Source of the DNA: a virus
IMG/VR virus record: IMGVR_UViG_3300020205_001870
Span: 1-50,796 of that record
Length of the DNA: 50,796 nucleotides
Reading direction: 5' to 3' (one strand)
The position numbers and the translations under genes were made by a program. Below the pieces are notes generated by a model that made no database searches, was not told the origin of the DNA, and saw only the letters and a list, made by a program, of their open reading frames with translations. The first letter of the stretch is position 1. Each line of letters begins with the position of its first letter. Shown here one piece after another: positions 7,898 through 14,527 of this stretch.

Positions 7898-9324
7898 TAC
7901 ATGCGGGGCTCGGGCTCTAGGTTCTCTATCAACCCGTCGAACTCGTGCTGCGCGGGCTGCAATGGCAGCTCGCCCGCGTCCCGATGTGCTATTAGGAACT
8001 GCTCGGACTTCAGGAGCATTGGCCAGTCCTTCGGCTCCGTCAGATAAAACGGGCTGTAGTTCGCCAGCTTCGATCCCATCCTTAATCCGTCGATGTTTCT
8101 TAGGTAGTTGCATGGGTTTGCCTCGCGTGTTGCCAAATCGTAAATCATGACAACACGGTTAAGATAGTCTGTTCGCCAATCCTTGTCAAGCATAATGCTT
8201 GCGTGAGTGTAAGAAATGTTTATAGGGGGGTCGTTGTTAAAATCGGGAGCACGGTCCAAGTATTCGCCCTCTCCCTTGTACCAACGCATACACCGCTCTT
8301 GGTATTTGGCAATGGATGGTTCACCTTGGTAGACACGCTCTGGTTTTTTACCTGTTTGGCTATGCAATTCAGCCAAGCAATCCTCTATTGATCCACAAAA
8401 TGGTTCCAGATAAGGAGCTTGGGCAGTCCACTTTATAACGTAGGGCCCAAGGTCTTGAATGTTTACAGGGCTGCGCATGATACGTCCCGCGACCCCCGTC
8501 CTCTTCCCTTCTGATTCCCAATGAAAGTCTCTATCGGCTTGGCCAAATTGAATGGATGGTTTCAAGATGGCCATGTGCATCATGCCCCCTATCTCTGCGT
8601 TGGCTGGGATCTGGGGGTATTGTTTATGGAGTAGTCCCCGCTCAAAGAACCACTCCAATGCATGGATGTAATGCATCGTTTGGAATTCTTCTTTCACGGT
8701 GGACAACCTAATCAGTGGGGGCCCAGCGGTCGTCTTTGCATCCACGATCCACAGCTTATTGGTCTTACGGTTGAGAAGAAGCAGGTCGAACTGGGTCACC
8801 TGACGACACTTTGGAAATCGTTCGTCTAACCATGTGAGTCGTAGTTCCGCGCCGATCTTTATGAAGTTGTCTTGCAATAGGTCGAGGGCGGAATTCTGAT
8901 TGAGGCACGGCAAATTTTCAAAGGCATTATACCAAGCCCCGGCCATAGCCTGATCCAACTGCTCATTCTGAATTGCAGTAGCACGAGCTGTCTCCGAGAT
9001 CCGCAGTTGTTTACAGATGTTGTTGATTTCTGTAAGCCGAGCAGCACACATTCGCTTATAGATTTGTGGCCGATCATCCCGATCAAAGAGGGCGAACAGA
9101 ACATGAAAGTAGCTACCTCTAGACAGGGCTTCTGAATAGGAGAGCGCAGGGATAATTCCTAATCTACGCCGGAGGTAGTACCCAAAGGGATCTGAAAGTG
9201 CAGATCCGTAATCAGAAGAACGAATTGATGGGATACTTGCAGGTAGCCCTTCGGACTCAAGGAAGTGGCGGGCACTTCTTCCGCGATCTTTTGGAAGGGG
9301 GGCTGGGTTTACAACTGGGAACAT
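7897..9324 (-). CDS. PD-(D/E)XK nuclease of the RecB/Cas4 exonuclease type, 475 aa
   Basis: Motifs appear in the order expected for RecB/Cas4-type nucleases: SRGSYFH with H74, the acidic residue D180 in TQFDLLLLN, the D195-A-K197 catalytic pair in WIVDAKTT, and a QxxxY motif at Q215-Y219. These enzymes degrade or resect double-stranded DNA ends and would feed ssDNA to the nearby RecA-like ATPase. The C-terminal half (about residues 240-475) is less recognisable. The start at ATG 9324 follows GGAAAAAG and overlaps the upstream sigma-like gene by 68 bases. No Fe-S cysteine cluster of the Cas4 type is evident, so a RecB-like subfamily is more likely. Confidence 0.8.
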   Translation of the reverse strand: MFPVVNPAPLPKDRGRSARHFLESEGLPASIPSIRSSDYGSALSDPFGYYLRRRLGIIPALSYSEALSRGSYFHVLFALFDRDDRPQIYKRMCAARLTEINNICKQLRISETARATAIQNEQLDQAMAGAWYNAFENLPCLNQNSALDLLQDNFIKIGAELRLTWLDERFPKCRQVTQFDLLLLNRKTNKLWIVDAKTTAGPPLIRLSTVKEEFQTMHYIHALEWFFERGLLHKQYPQIPANAEIGGMMHMAILKPSIQFGQADRDFHWESEGKRTGVAGRIMRSPVNIQDLGPYVIKWTAQAPYLEPFCGSIEDCLAELHSQTGKKPERVYQGEPSIAKYQERCMRWYKGEGEYLDRAPDFNNDPPINISYTHASIMLDKDWRTDYLNRVVMIYDLATREANPCNYLRNIDGLRMGSKLANYSPFYLTEPKDWPMLLKSEQFLIAHRDAGELPLQPAQHEFDGLIENLEPEPRM

Positions 9325-9835
9325 CTTTTTCTTTTTCCTTGTCTTGTTGAAATTTTTCCCGGATATGAGTGAGGCGGTTGTACACGGACTGCGGGCTTTT
9401 CAATTCGAGTACATCGGCTATGCGGGTCATCGTATACCCGTCACAGCGCAACCTGATGATGGTCCATTCTTCTTCCGTCAAGTCAATAGGGAGACAAAAA
9501 GTTTTTTCAGTGGGGGCCGCAAGCTGTTCGTCACAGCTTGAATCTTTTGACAAGGGGATCTTTAAACGAAGACCCTTCTCCGTAAAGCGATAACCCCTTT
9601 CTTTCCAGTATGCATAATGCACTGCCCCCCATAAAAAGGCTTTAAGGAAAGTGATCACCGAAGATTTTTCGGCATCGTAAATTGTGGACAGGAGCCTGTT
9701 CGTTTGGATGTAGGCTTCAGATAGGATCTCGTCTGTCGTCCAAGCCGGGAATCTTTTTTTTCTAGAGACTTCTCGACTCCAGTAAATAAGATAACCTACG
9801 TGGTCATGAGGATTATCGCTATGCCGTTGATCCAC
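9257..9835 (-). CDS. RNA polymerase sigma-factor-like protein, 192 aa
   Basis: Residues about 35-81 (TDEILSEAY to YWKERG) match the layout of sigma-70 region 2: a helical core followed by a Trp/Lys/Arg-rich end. Residues 119-162 (LTEEEW, then a helix-turn-helix ending SVYNRLTHIREKF) match region 4, which contacts the -35 element. A short linker separates the two, as in ECF sigma factors. The C-terminus is a basic Lys/Pro/Ser tail. Such a protein could redirect host RNA polymerase to middle or late promoters. It could also be a general HTH regulator, because only region 4 is strongly patterned. Its 3' end overlaps the nuclease gene by 68 bases. Confidence 0.6.
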   Translation of the reverse strand: MDQRHSDNPHDHVGYLIYWSREVSRKKRFPAWTTDEILSEAYIQTNRLLSTIYDAEKSSVITFLKAFLWGAVHYAYWKERGYRFTEKGLRLKIPLSKDSSCDEQLAAPTEKTFCLPIDLTEEEWTIIRLRCDGYTMTRIADVLELKSPQSVYNRLTHIREKFQQDKEKEKDVPSCKPSPPSKRSRKKCPPLP

Positions 9836-9853
9836 GTTTGCAACCCCTGCTGG

Positions 9854-10111
9854 TTATCGACCGAGGTAGTTGCCTATTCCTCTAGCTTTATTATAACCAG
9901 TTGCCTCTTCAAATTCTAGAAGGGCTTGAGGGTGAACGCGCCTATCTCTAGAACCCGGAAGACGAATTCCTAAGAGTCTTCCGCTATCTACCCATTTAGC
10001 AACGGTGCGGGTCGAACAACCTAACCGCTTGGCAACTTGGCTGGTGGTCAACCATTTAGCCGGGAGATCTGCTGGAACTTGTAATCTCTGTAAATAGGAT
10101 TTAGCTTTCAT
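9854..10111 (-). CDS. Excisionase/MerR-type helix-turn-helix protein, 85 aa
   Basis: Starts at ATG 10111, overlapping the end of the upstream lipoprotein gene by 11 bases. Residues about 20-65 contain WLTTSQVAKRLGCSTRTVAKWV, continuing to a wing with RLPGSRDRRVHP. This is the classic winged HTH of the excise/HTH_17 family. No integrase is present in the genome, so a regulator of transcription or a DNA-architecture protein is more likely than a true excisionase. The gene lies between the lysis block and the sigma-like gene. Confidence 0.8.
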   Translation of the reverse strand: MKAKSYLQRLQVPADLPAKWLTTSQVAKRLGCSTRTVAKWVDSGRLLGIRLPGSRDRRVHPQALLEFEEATGYNKARGIGNYLGR

Positions 10112-10346
10112 GACCCAGAGATTCCTCGTTTGATTCAACAAACGACGGCGGAACCAAATACCAGCCCTCAGGATATTCAAGGGGCTGAGAAGACTCTCGC
10201 CACTCTCCGTCAACGCGGTAATAGATTGCGCCGGAGACACGAGGACCAACACGGATGACCGAGTCTTCAGGAACGAGGACTGTCCTGCTTCCGCAGCCAC
10301 TCGCGAATGCGAGAACCACCACGGCGCAGCCGAGCATGATCCACAT
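10101..10346 (-). CDS. Small outer-membrane lipoprotein, o-spanin-like (Rz1-type), 81 aa
   Basis: From ATG 10346 the product opens with a hydrophobic leader and a lipobox (AFASGC), followed by a short periplasmic domain with the EGWYLVPP-type ending common in phage lysis-region lipoproteins. AAGG lies six bases upstream of this ATG. The frame is open further to a GTG at 10478 that overlaps the holin stop (GTGA), so a longer 125-aa form is possible. The gene begins inside the 56-aa ORF at 10267-10437 in another frame, like Rz1 nested in Rz. It probably acts with a membrane partner to disrupt a Gram-negative outer membrane. Confidence 0.6.
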   Translation of the reverse strand: MWIMLGCAVVVLAFASGCGSRTVLVPEDSVIRVGPRVSGAIYYRVDGEWRESSQPLEYPEGWYLVPPSFVESNEESLGHES

Positions 10347-10437
10347 CAGCATCCTTGGCAGTAGAGCCTCGCTCAATTCTGCGCTCAAGGAACGAAAAAA
10401 GCGCGAGCGCGAAGGAGGCAATGATTCGGTCGAGCAT
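10267..10437 (-). CDS. Small membrane-anchored protein overlapping the lipoprotein gene, 56 aa
   Basis: ATG 10437 is preceded by GAGGAG at good spacing. The product starts MLDRIIASFALALFSFL, a short membrane anchor, followed by a highly basic helix rich in Arg and Asp. Its 3' part overlaps the lipoprotein start in a different frame. The position between holin-like and lipoprotein genes suggests a lysis role, perhaps an inner-membrane partner. It is much shorter than typical Rz, and the coiled-coil protein at 10669 is an alternative i-spanin. Confidence 0.55.
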   Translation of the reverse strand: MLDRIIASFALALFSFLERRIERGSTAKDADVDHARLRRGGSRIREWLRKQDSPRS

Positions 10438-10474
10438 GGGGCATTCTCCTCAAACCAATCATCATACCCTTGGT

Positions 10475-10672
10475 TCACTTAGCACCCGCCTTTTCACTGG
10501 AGACATTGTTGTCCCGTGCAAAGAGCAGTCCGATGCCTGCAATCAAAGCAGCGAATGCTGTTTCCCATTGAGGCATAGTGGTGGGGTCATTATCAAACTG
10601 TGCTTGCACTGCGGCCAACACAGAAATGAGGATGGCGAGAATTCCGGCAGAAGTAGTTTTCCATGAAGTCAT
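10475..10672 (-). CDS. Holin-like small membrane protein, 65 aa
   Basis: Two predicted membrane helices (around AGILAILISVLAAVQA and FAALIAGIGLLFA) and a charged C-terminus ending in NNVSSEKAG. That ending is a pattern frequently seen in small phage membrane proteins annotated as holins. The start codon overlaps the end of the upstream gene (ATGA) and the stop overlaps the next GTG. Lysis-cassette context (coiled-coil membrane protein upstream, lipoprotein downstream) supports a pore-forming or lysis-timing role. An endolysin was not recognised nearby, so the pathway is incomplete as seen. Confidence 0.6.
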   Translation of the reverse strand: MTSWKTTSAGILAILISVLAAVQAQFDNDPTTMPQWETAFAALIAGIGLLFARDNNVSSEKAGAK

Positions 10673-10938
10673 TTTGAATACCTTTCAAGACGGTCTAGTC
10701 GGGCAGAAAGTTGTGAAAGGCGATCATCGGTTTGTGTTCCCTTAAGGGTCAAACCGATATTGGCCTTTGCCAAATCGGACACAATGCTACTAAGTTCCTT
10801 TACTTGTTCACCGGTCTGGATTAATTGTTGATCCTTGCGGCCCATGTAGACAAGTATAGATCCAAAGACCACCAACATGGCTACAAATTGAGCCCACGTT
10901 GCAACAAGTTGAGATGTTTTTCTTTGCTCTTCGGTCAT
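10669..10938 (-). CDS. Membrane-anchored coiled-coil protein (i-spanin or holin-accessory candidate), 89 aa
   Basis: One N-terminal membrane helix (about residues 13-32, ATWAQFVAMLVVFGSILVYM) is followed by a long heptad-patterned segment with regular Leu/Ile spacing (about 40-87). A type II membrane protein with a periplasmic coiled coil is the layout of Rz-type inner-membrane spanins. It overlaps both neighbours by four bases. The alternative is a simple membrane-anchored accessory protein of the holin. Confidence 0.55.
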   Translation of the reverse strand: MTEEQRKTSQLVATWAQFVAMLVVFGSILVYMGRKDQQLIQTGEQVKELSSIVSDLAKANIGLTLKGTQTDDRLSQLSARLDRLERYSK

Positions 10939-11333
10939 GAAAGAATTACTGCCTTTCGTTCGGGAGTGAGCAACCCCTGCATAACAAGATAATCCATCCC
11001 CCCAATAGTGGTAGGATCGTCGGATTTAATCTCTTGTGCAGCCGTGGCCAACGTAAGGAAACGCCATGCAACAGGATCAGTAAGTGCTGCTGCACGGATG
11101 CCAAGCAATTCCGCTTCCGTGAACCGCAGCAAGAACTGGTACGCAGTCCATACAGGGGGGACTACGGGCGGCTTGAACCGAGGGGTCGCGCCAGCCGCAT
11201 AGGTCCAGCCCCGATCAAGTTCTTCACCCTCCTGCAATTCAATCTTGTGTGGAGCAGGGGTTGGAGGGAGGGTGTGTTCTTTGATTACAAGAACGCTGTT
11301 TGTTTCAAGGTTAACGTATGCGTACCAACTCAT
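10935..11333 (-). CDS. Probable tail-fibre chaperone-like protein, 132 aa
   Basis: It follows the collagen-like fibre gene directly with ATGA overlaps at both ends. The N-terminus is beta-rich with aromatic residues. The middle is Pro-rich. The C-terminal half ([17 protein letters not shown], continuing to a helix ending [10 protein letters not shown]) is a helical module of a kind often found in proteins encoded after phage fibre genes. Fibre assembly or attachment is inferred from this position. No catalytic motif was seen. Confidence 0.5.
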   Translation of the reverse strand: MSWYAYVNLETNSVLVIKEHTLPPTPAPHKIELQEGEELDRGWTYAAGATPRFKPPVVPPVWTAYQFLLRFTEAELLGIRAAALTDPVAWRFLTLATAAQEIKSDDPTTIGGMDYLVMQGLLTPERKAVILS

Positions 11334-12634
11334 CGGACAACCTCCGAAAGAATGCTGAGGTGATCTACCATGATGCTTCCCCCGCCAGATGAGCTTCCAG
11401 CGGAACGAATAGCAACGTGCGGGGACAGCAAAACGCCGTTCATATCTACGCTGTGCGAAGTCGCCAACGTCCCTTTACTAATGGTGTGAACCGTTGCGCC
11501 ACCAATTTTAATGGTGTATGTAATGGCGGCTCCCACAGTTTGAGTGATCAATTGAATCGTGCGCCACGCTGTACTCTTAGGCACCCCGGTAGAGAACTCG
11601 GCGTACCGAAGTTCCCCGATTTCAAAGTCACTTCCGGTGTAGCGCACCATCCAGTTTGGCATACTGGCGTTGATCCATACACAGATTCCGAGTGTGCCAT
11701 ACCCAAACGTTTCCAGAAAGAAGTCAACACCATCTGTAAAGCAAACCCCTGCTTGAAAATTTGCGGTTGCAGAGGGCAACGTATTCACACGCACAACAGC
11801 GGTTATGGTGTTGGAAGACAAAGATTGAGACACGCTGCTTCGACAAATGGTGCCGTTATTGAGAACGAAACCACCGATGGAAGCTGTGTTGCTCGACGAA
11901 CTTCCGAAGGCACCGACAGCACAACTGGTCATCCCTACTTCCAAGACACCCGCACGGTCTACAAACACGCCGTATGCGGGGGCAAGGACAGGGCGGACGT
12001 AGCTGTTTCCTAGCGTGTAGGCATTGAAATCCCCGGTGCTATAGCCTTCCGTAACGGCGTATGCTTGCGTGATGAGGGGGATTGTGCCATCGGATCCACC
12101 GCCACCACCGCCAGCTGGGCCTGTCGGGCCGACCGGGCCAGTCGCGCCTGTCGCACCTTGGATACCTTGGATTCCCTGCGGGCCAGTCGCGCCTTGCGGC
12201 CCGGTCGCTCCCGTAGGTCCAGTTGGACCCGCAACGGTACTAGCCGCGCCCGTTGCGCCCGTTGCGCCTGTCGCTCCCGTCAATCCTTGAATACCCTGCG
12301 GGCCAGTCGCACCAGTCGCGCCCGTCAGACCTTGGATTCCCTGCGGCCCGGTCGGGCCAGTCGCGCCTGTTGGCCCCGCGGCCCATGTTCCATCTCCGCG
12401 CAGGAATGTGGTGTTATTAGCGGTACTCGTTCCAAGTCTGGCGGGCGCAATGAAGCCAGACACAACGGCACTCGCGTCATGCGTGTGAACTAGTGGGGCC
12501 GTTCCAATGCCACCAACGGTTGTGCCATCACCGATGTACAGTTGCTTGGTGTCGGTGGTGAACATAGGCTCACCCGCAACAGGAGTTACCGCTGTACGCT
12601 GTGCATTTGTTCCGCGTCTAACTTGTAGGGGCAT
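11330..12634 (-). CDS. Collagen-like tail fibre / receptor-binding protein, 434 aa
   Basis: The N-terminus has the MPLQVRRGT then [13 protein letters not shown] motif typical of phage fibre attachment domains. Residues about 87-174 are Gly-X-Y repeats rich in GPTG, GATG and GPQG with one short interruption (AASTVA). These would trimerise as a collagen-like rod. A poly-Gly hinge follows, then a beta-rich C-terminal domain of about 250 residues that probably binds the host surface. Sited leftward in the early arm, away from the other virion genes, next to lysis genes. Confidence 0.85.
   Translation of the reverse strand: MPLQVRRGTNAQRTAVTPVAGEPMFTTDTKQLYIGDGTTVGGIGTAPLVHTHDASAVVSGFIAPARLGTSTANNTTFLRGDGTWAAGPTGATGPTGPQGIQGLTGATGATGPQGIQGLTGATGATGATGAASTVAGPTGPTGATGPQGATGPQGIQGIQGATGATGPVGPTGPAGGGGGGSDGTIPLITQAYAVTEGYSTGDFNAYTLGNSYVRPVLAPAYGVFVDRAGVLEVGMTSCAVGAFGSSSSNTASIGGFVLNNGTICRSSVSQSLSSNTITAVVRVNTLPSATANFQAGVCFTDGVDFFLETFGYGTLGICVWINASMPNWMVRYTGSDFEIGELRYAEFSTGVPKSTAWRTIQLITQTVGAAITYTIKIGGATVHTISKGTLATSHSVDMNGVLLSPHVAIRSAGSSSGGGSIMVDHLSILSEVVR
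12110..12376 (-). repeat. Collagen-type GXY coding repeat
   Basis: About 88 codons of imperfect 9- and 18-base units encoding GPTGATG/GPQGIQG. The DNA repeat makes this stretch prone to length change by recombination, a common way to vary fibre length. Confidence 0.85.
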
Positions 12635-12643
12635 GGGGAATCC

Positions 12644-12835
12644 TTAAAGAGATCCGAAATCTACGGACTCAATTGATGGAGTAAGGAAGGTTCCAAAATC
12701 TTTAGAGGTTGCCGAAGGCATAAGAAAGGAACCGAAATCAAAGTCTTCGGGAAGACTAGGAGAAACAAAAAAGAAAATGTTAGTGGCTTTAATAATGCTA
12801 CGTCTAGATACATGACGAGATCGTTTTGAGCGCAT
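12644..12835 (-). CDS. Small hypothetical protein with DFGSF-type triple repeat, 63 aa
   Basis: The N-terminal 20 residues are strongly basic (Arg/Lys/Ser). The rest contains three related units, DFGSFLMPSA, DFGTFLTPSI and DFGSL, spaced about 16 residues apart. It lies between two virion-protein genes with gaps of nine and three bases. Repeated acidic-aromatic units on a basic anchor could be peptide hooks for a virion or fibre partner. No family was recognised. Confidence 0.55.
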   Translation of the reverse strand: MRSKRSRHVSRRSIIKATNIFFFVSPSLPEDFDFGSFLMPSATSKDFGTFLTPSIESVDFGSL

Positions 12836-12838
12836 GGT

Positions 12839-13729
12839 TCAACCTAGAAAGACACCCATCATAAAGAAGTTGGCCCCGACAGCTCCGTTCAGAGTTCCGT
12901 CCCCCGCGTTAATTGTGTAGGTCGGGTAGACGGGCGCAGAAGCGAGAGAAAGTACAATCTCTTGGCATCCGGTAGTTGCAAACTCCAAGCCTTGCCCAAT
13001 CATCGGGCCATTCACAGAGCTGGTATACGCAGCAATTTGCGGGCTAGTTAGAGTGGTCGAGCTTGCAGTTGAATTGGAGATAGACACATCTCGGGGCAGA
13101 GCATAAGCCCCACCAACACCTGCTCCCGTAACCAGATTACGGGGAACAGAAGAGAACGCCGTTGCACTATGCACCGCTGTGGAGACATTAGAAGTTGTAA
13201 AATTCGAGGCGTAGGTAGGGAGCGGCATCCACATTCCGTGTTCCCGGACAGAAAATTGGGGTATCGCCAATGGTTGCTTTGTTCGGATCACATCATCAGG
13301 GATAAGAGCCTGCTGCATCTTCCCCGCAAGGGATGTGTTCTTCGTTTCTGGAAGCAGACCGAAGGGGATAATTTGAGGCGGTGTCCATCCTGAAAGATCG
13401 TTGATAAAGGCCACCGGAATTTCAGGTGTGCCTGTAGTATTCGGCACCGTATCTAGCACCAACATTGGAAAGACATAGATGCGGTCATAGGCAGCAGGAA
13501 TCTTGACCGGGTAAACAGCATCGTCTAGGCGATTCACCCACGGAAGAAACCTAGTTGCAGTAAGGGTAGGTGCGGGAAAGGCGGCGGTAGTCTGATTCGA
13601 ACTGGTGTGGGCAGTAGAAGACCGCACGTGATAGAGAACAAAGGGGGACGAGGCCAAGGTGGCGGTTGCACCGAAGGCGTAATTAGCCGGTTCAACTGTG
13701 CGGAATACTTGAAGGGGGGTGTTCGGCAT
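12839..13729 (-). CDS. Putative virion or fibre-associated protein, 296 aa
   Basis: Rich in Thr, Ser, Ala and Pro with long beta-like stretches, few charges and a Gly-rich C-terminus ending in GANFFMMGVFLG. Composition resembles phage fibre or decoration proteins and not enzymes. It sits directly upstream of the collagen-like fibre gene and overlaps the ERCC4 nuclease gene by 38 bases at its start. Function as a fibre-base or adsorption protein is inferred. The start at ATG 13729 is not strongly supported by a ribosome site. Confidence 0.6.
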   Translation of the reverse strand: MPNTPLQVFRTVEPANYAFGATATLASSPFVLYHVRSSTAHTSSNQTTAAFPAPTLTATRFLPWVNRLDDAVYPVKIPAAYDRIYVFPMLVLDTVPNTTGTPEIPVAFINDLSGWTPPQIIPFGLLPETKNTSLAGKMQQALIPDDVIRTKQPLAIPQFSVREHGMWMPLPTYASNFTTSNVSTAVHSATAFSSVPRNLVTGAGVGGAYALPRDVSISNSTASSTTLTSPQIAAYTSSVNGPMIGQGLEFATTGCQEIVLSLASAPVYPTYTINAGDGTLNGAVGANFFMMGVFLG

Positions 13730-14240
13730 TGGTAATAGCTCCGTTGATTAAGAGTCTTGCGACTTCTTCCCCCACTGATTTGCGTTGTTCGGGGGTTGCG
13801 GCGGGGAGGTAAAGGATTTGAATGCGACGTTCGAGACAGATCCTGTGAAGGGCATCGACCACCAGCCAAGGGTCATAATCTAATTGTGACCGGGCGGTAC
13901 GGACTAAATGGGCAACAGACCCTTCGAGTATTAGTATCGGATGAGAACACTCCAATCGCAAACGATCACAGGCAGAGACGAATCGCTCTCTCCCGCTAGG
14001 GGTCAACAGATTGGACGCGAGTTCAAGAAGATGCTTCTTCCGTTCAACAAGAACCCGAGACTCAAAGTCTTTTAGTGCGTAGTCCCCGGTTTGAAGGCGT
14101 TTTTTTACAACCGTAAGGGAAACGGTACAGGTTTTCCGGGCACACGGAAGATGAGTGTCATCCAACATGACAATGTGCGCGGGAAATATGAGCGGTGTTT
14201 TCTCCCGATCATCCTGAAAGATGGTCCAAGATTTGATCAT
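13692..14240 (-). CDS. ERCC4-family structure-specific nuclease, 182 aa
   Basis: The ERCC4 (XPF/MUS81) signature is in order: DDRE at 10-13, LQTGDY at 49-54 and VERKK at 65-69. A helix with RERFVSACDRL and the hydrophobic strand ILILEG follow. These nucleases cut branched DNA near single/double-strand junctions. No C-terminal HhH2 dimerisation domain is evident, so this is a minimal phage version. Starts at ATG 14240, overlapping the upstream stop (ATGA). It may process replication forks or recombination intermediates made by the polymerase and RecA-like modules. Confidence 0.85.
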   Translation of the reverse strand: MIKSWTIFQDDREKTPLIFPAHIVMLDDTHLPCARKTCTVSLTVVKKRLQTGDYALKDFESRVLVERKKHLLELASNLLTPSGRERFVSACDRLRLECSHPILILEGSVAHLVRTARSQLDYDPWLVVDALHRICLERRIQILYLPAATPEQRKSVGEEVARLLINGAITNAEHPPSSIPHS

Positions 14241-14527
14241 GCAAGAACAGATCTTGTTTCACGGTCCACGCGGGATAGGACTTCCTTGATCCGCGATTCC
14301 GCAATACGGAAGGCCGCAGAAATTTCAGGGATGGTAAGCACCCGAGAAGCGTGAACAATCTGCTTTTCAATTCGGCCACCGGGCTTGACCAATGGGTTGG
14401 TCGGAGCGTTATGCCGACGAGCGAGATCAAAGATTCGCTTTCGGGATAGCCCTACCTTGATGGCAACCTCTGCTGCATTATGACCGCGCTTAAGGAGGTG
14501 GATTACTTCTTTGTGGTTAGGTTGCAT
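14237..14527 (-). CDS. Helix-turn-helix DNA-binding protein, 96 aa
   Basis: Two HTH-like units are visible: residues about 10-36 (LLKRGHNAAEVAIKVGLSRK) and about 62-85 (LTIPEISAAFRIAESRIKEVL). The protein is small, basic and without other domains. It overlaps the end of the polymerase gene by 25 bases and the nuclease start by four. A transcription regulator or DNA-bending factor is likely. The double HTH could also bind repeated DNA sites. Confidence 0.65.
   Translation of the reverse strand: MQPNHKEVIHLLKRGHNAAEVAIKVGLSRKRIFDLARRHNAPTNPLVKPGGRIEKQIVHASRVLTIPEISAAFRIAESRIKEVLSRVDRETRSVLA

Noticed and set aside
7898-8113. N-terminal extension of the 112-aa HTH protein
   Set aside because: It lies wholly inside the nuclease gene in another frame; ATG 7897 overlaps the nuclease stop in a standard TAATG coupling.
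9854-10111. Excisionase implying an integrated prophage
   Set aside because: No integrase, attachment-site repeat or lysogeny repressor was recognised; the HTH fold is also common in plain regulators.
12110-12376. Short periodic DNA repeats that could look like a CRISPR array
   Set aside because: They encode Gly-X-Y collagen repeats in frame within the fibre gene; there are no constant repeats with unique spacers.
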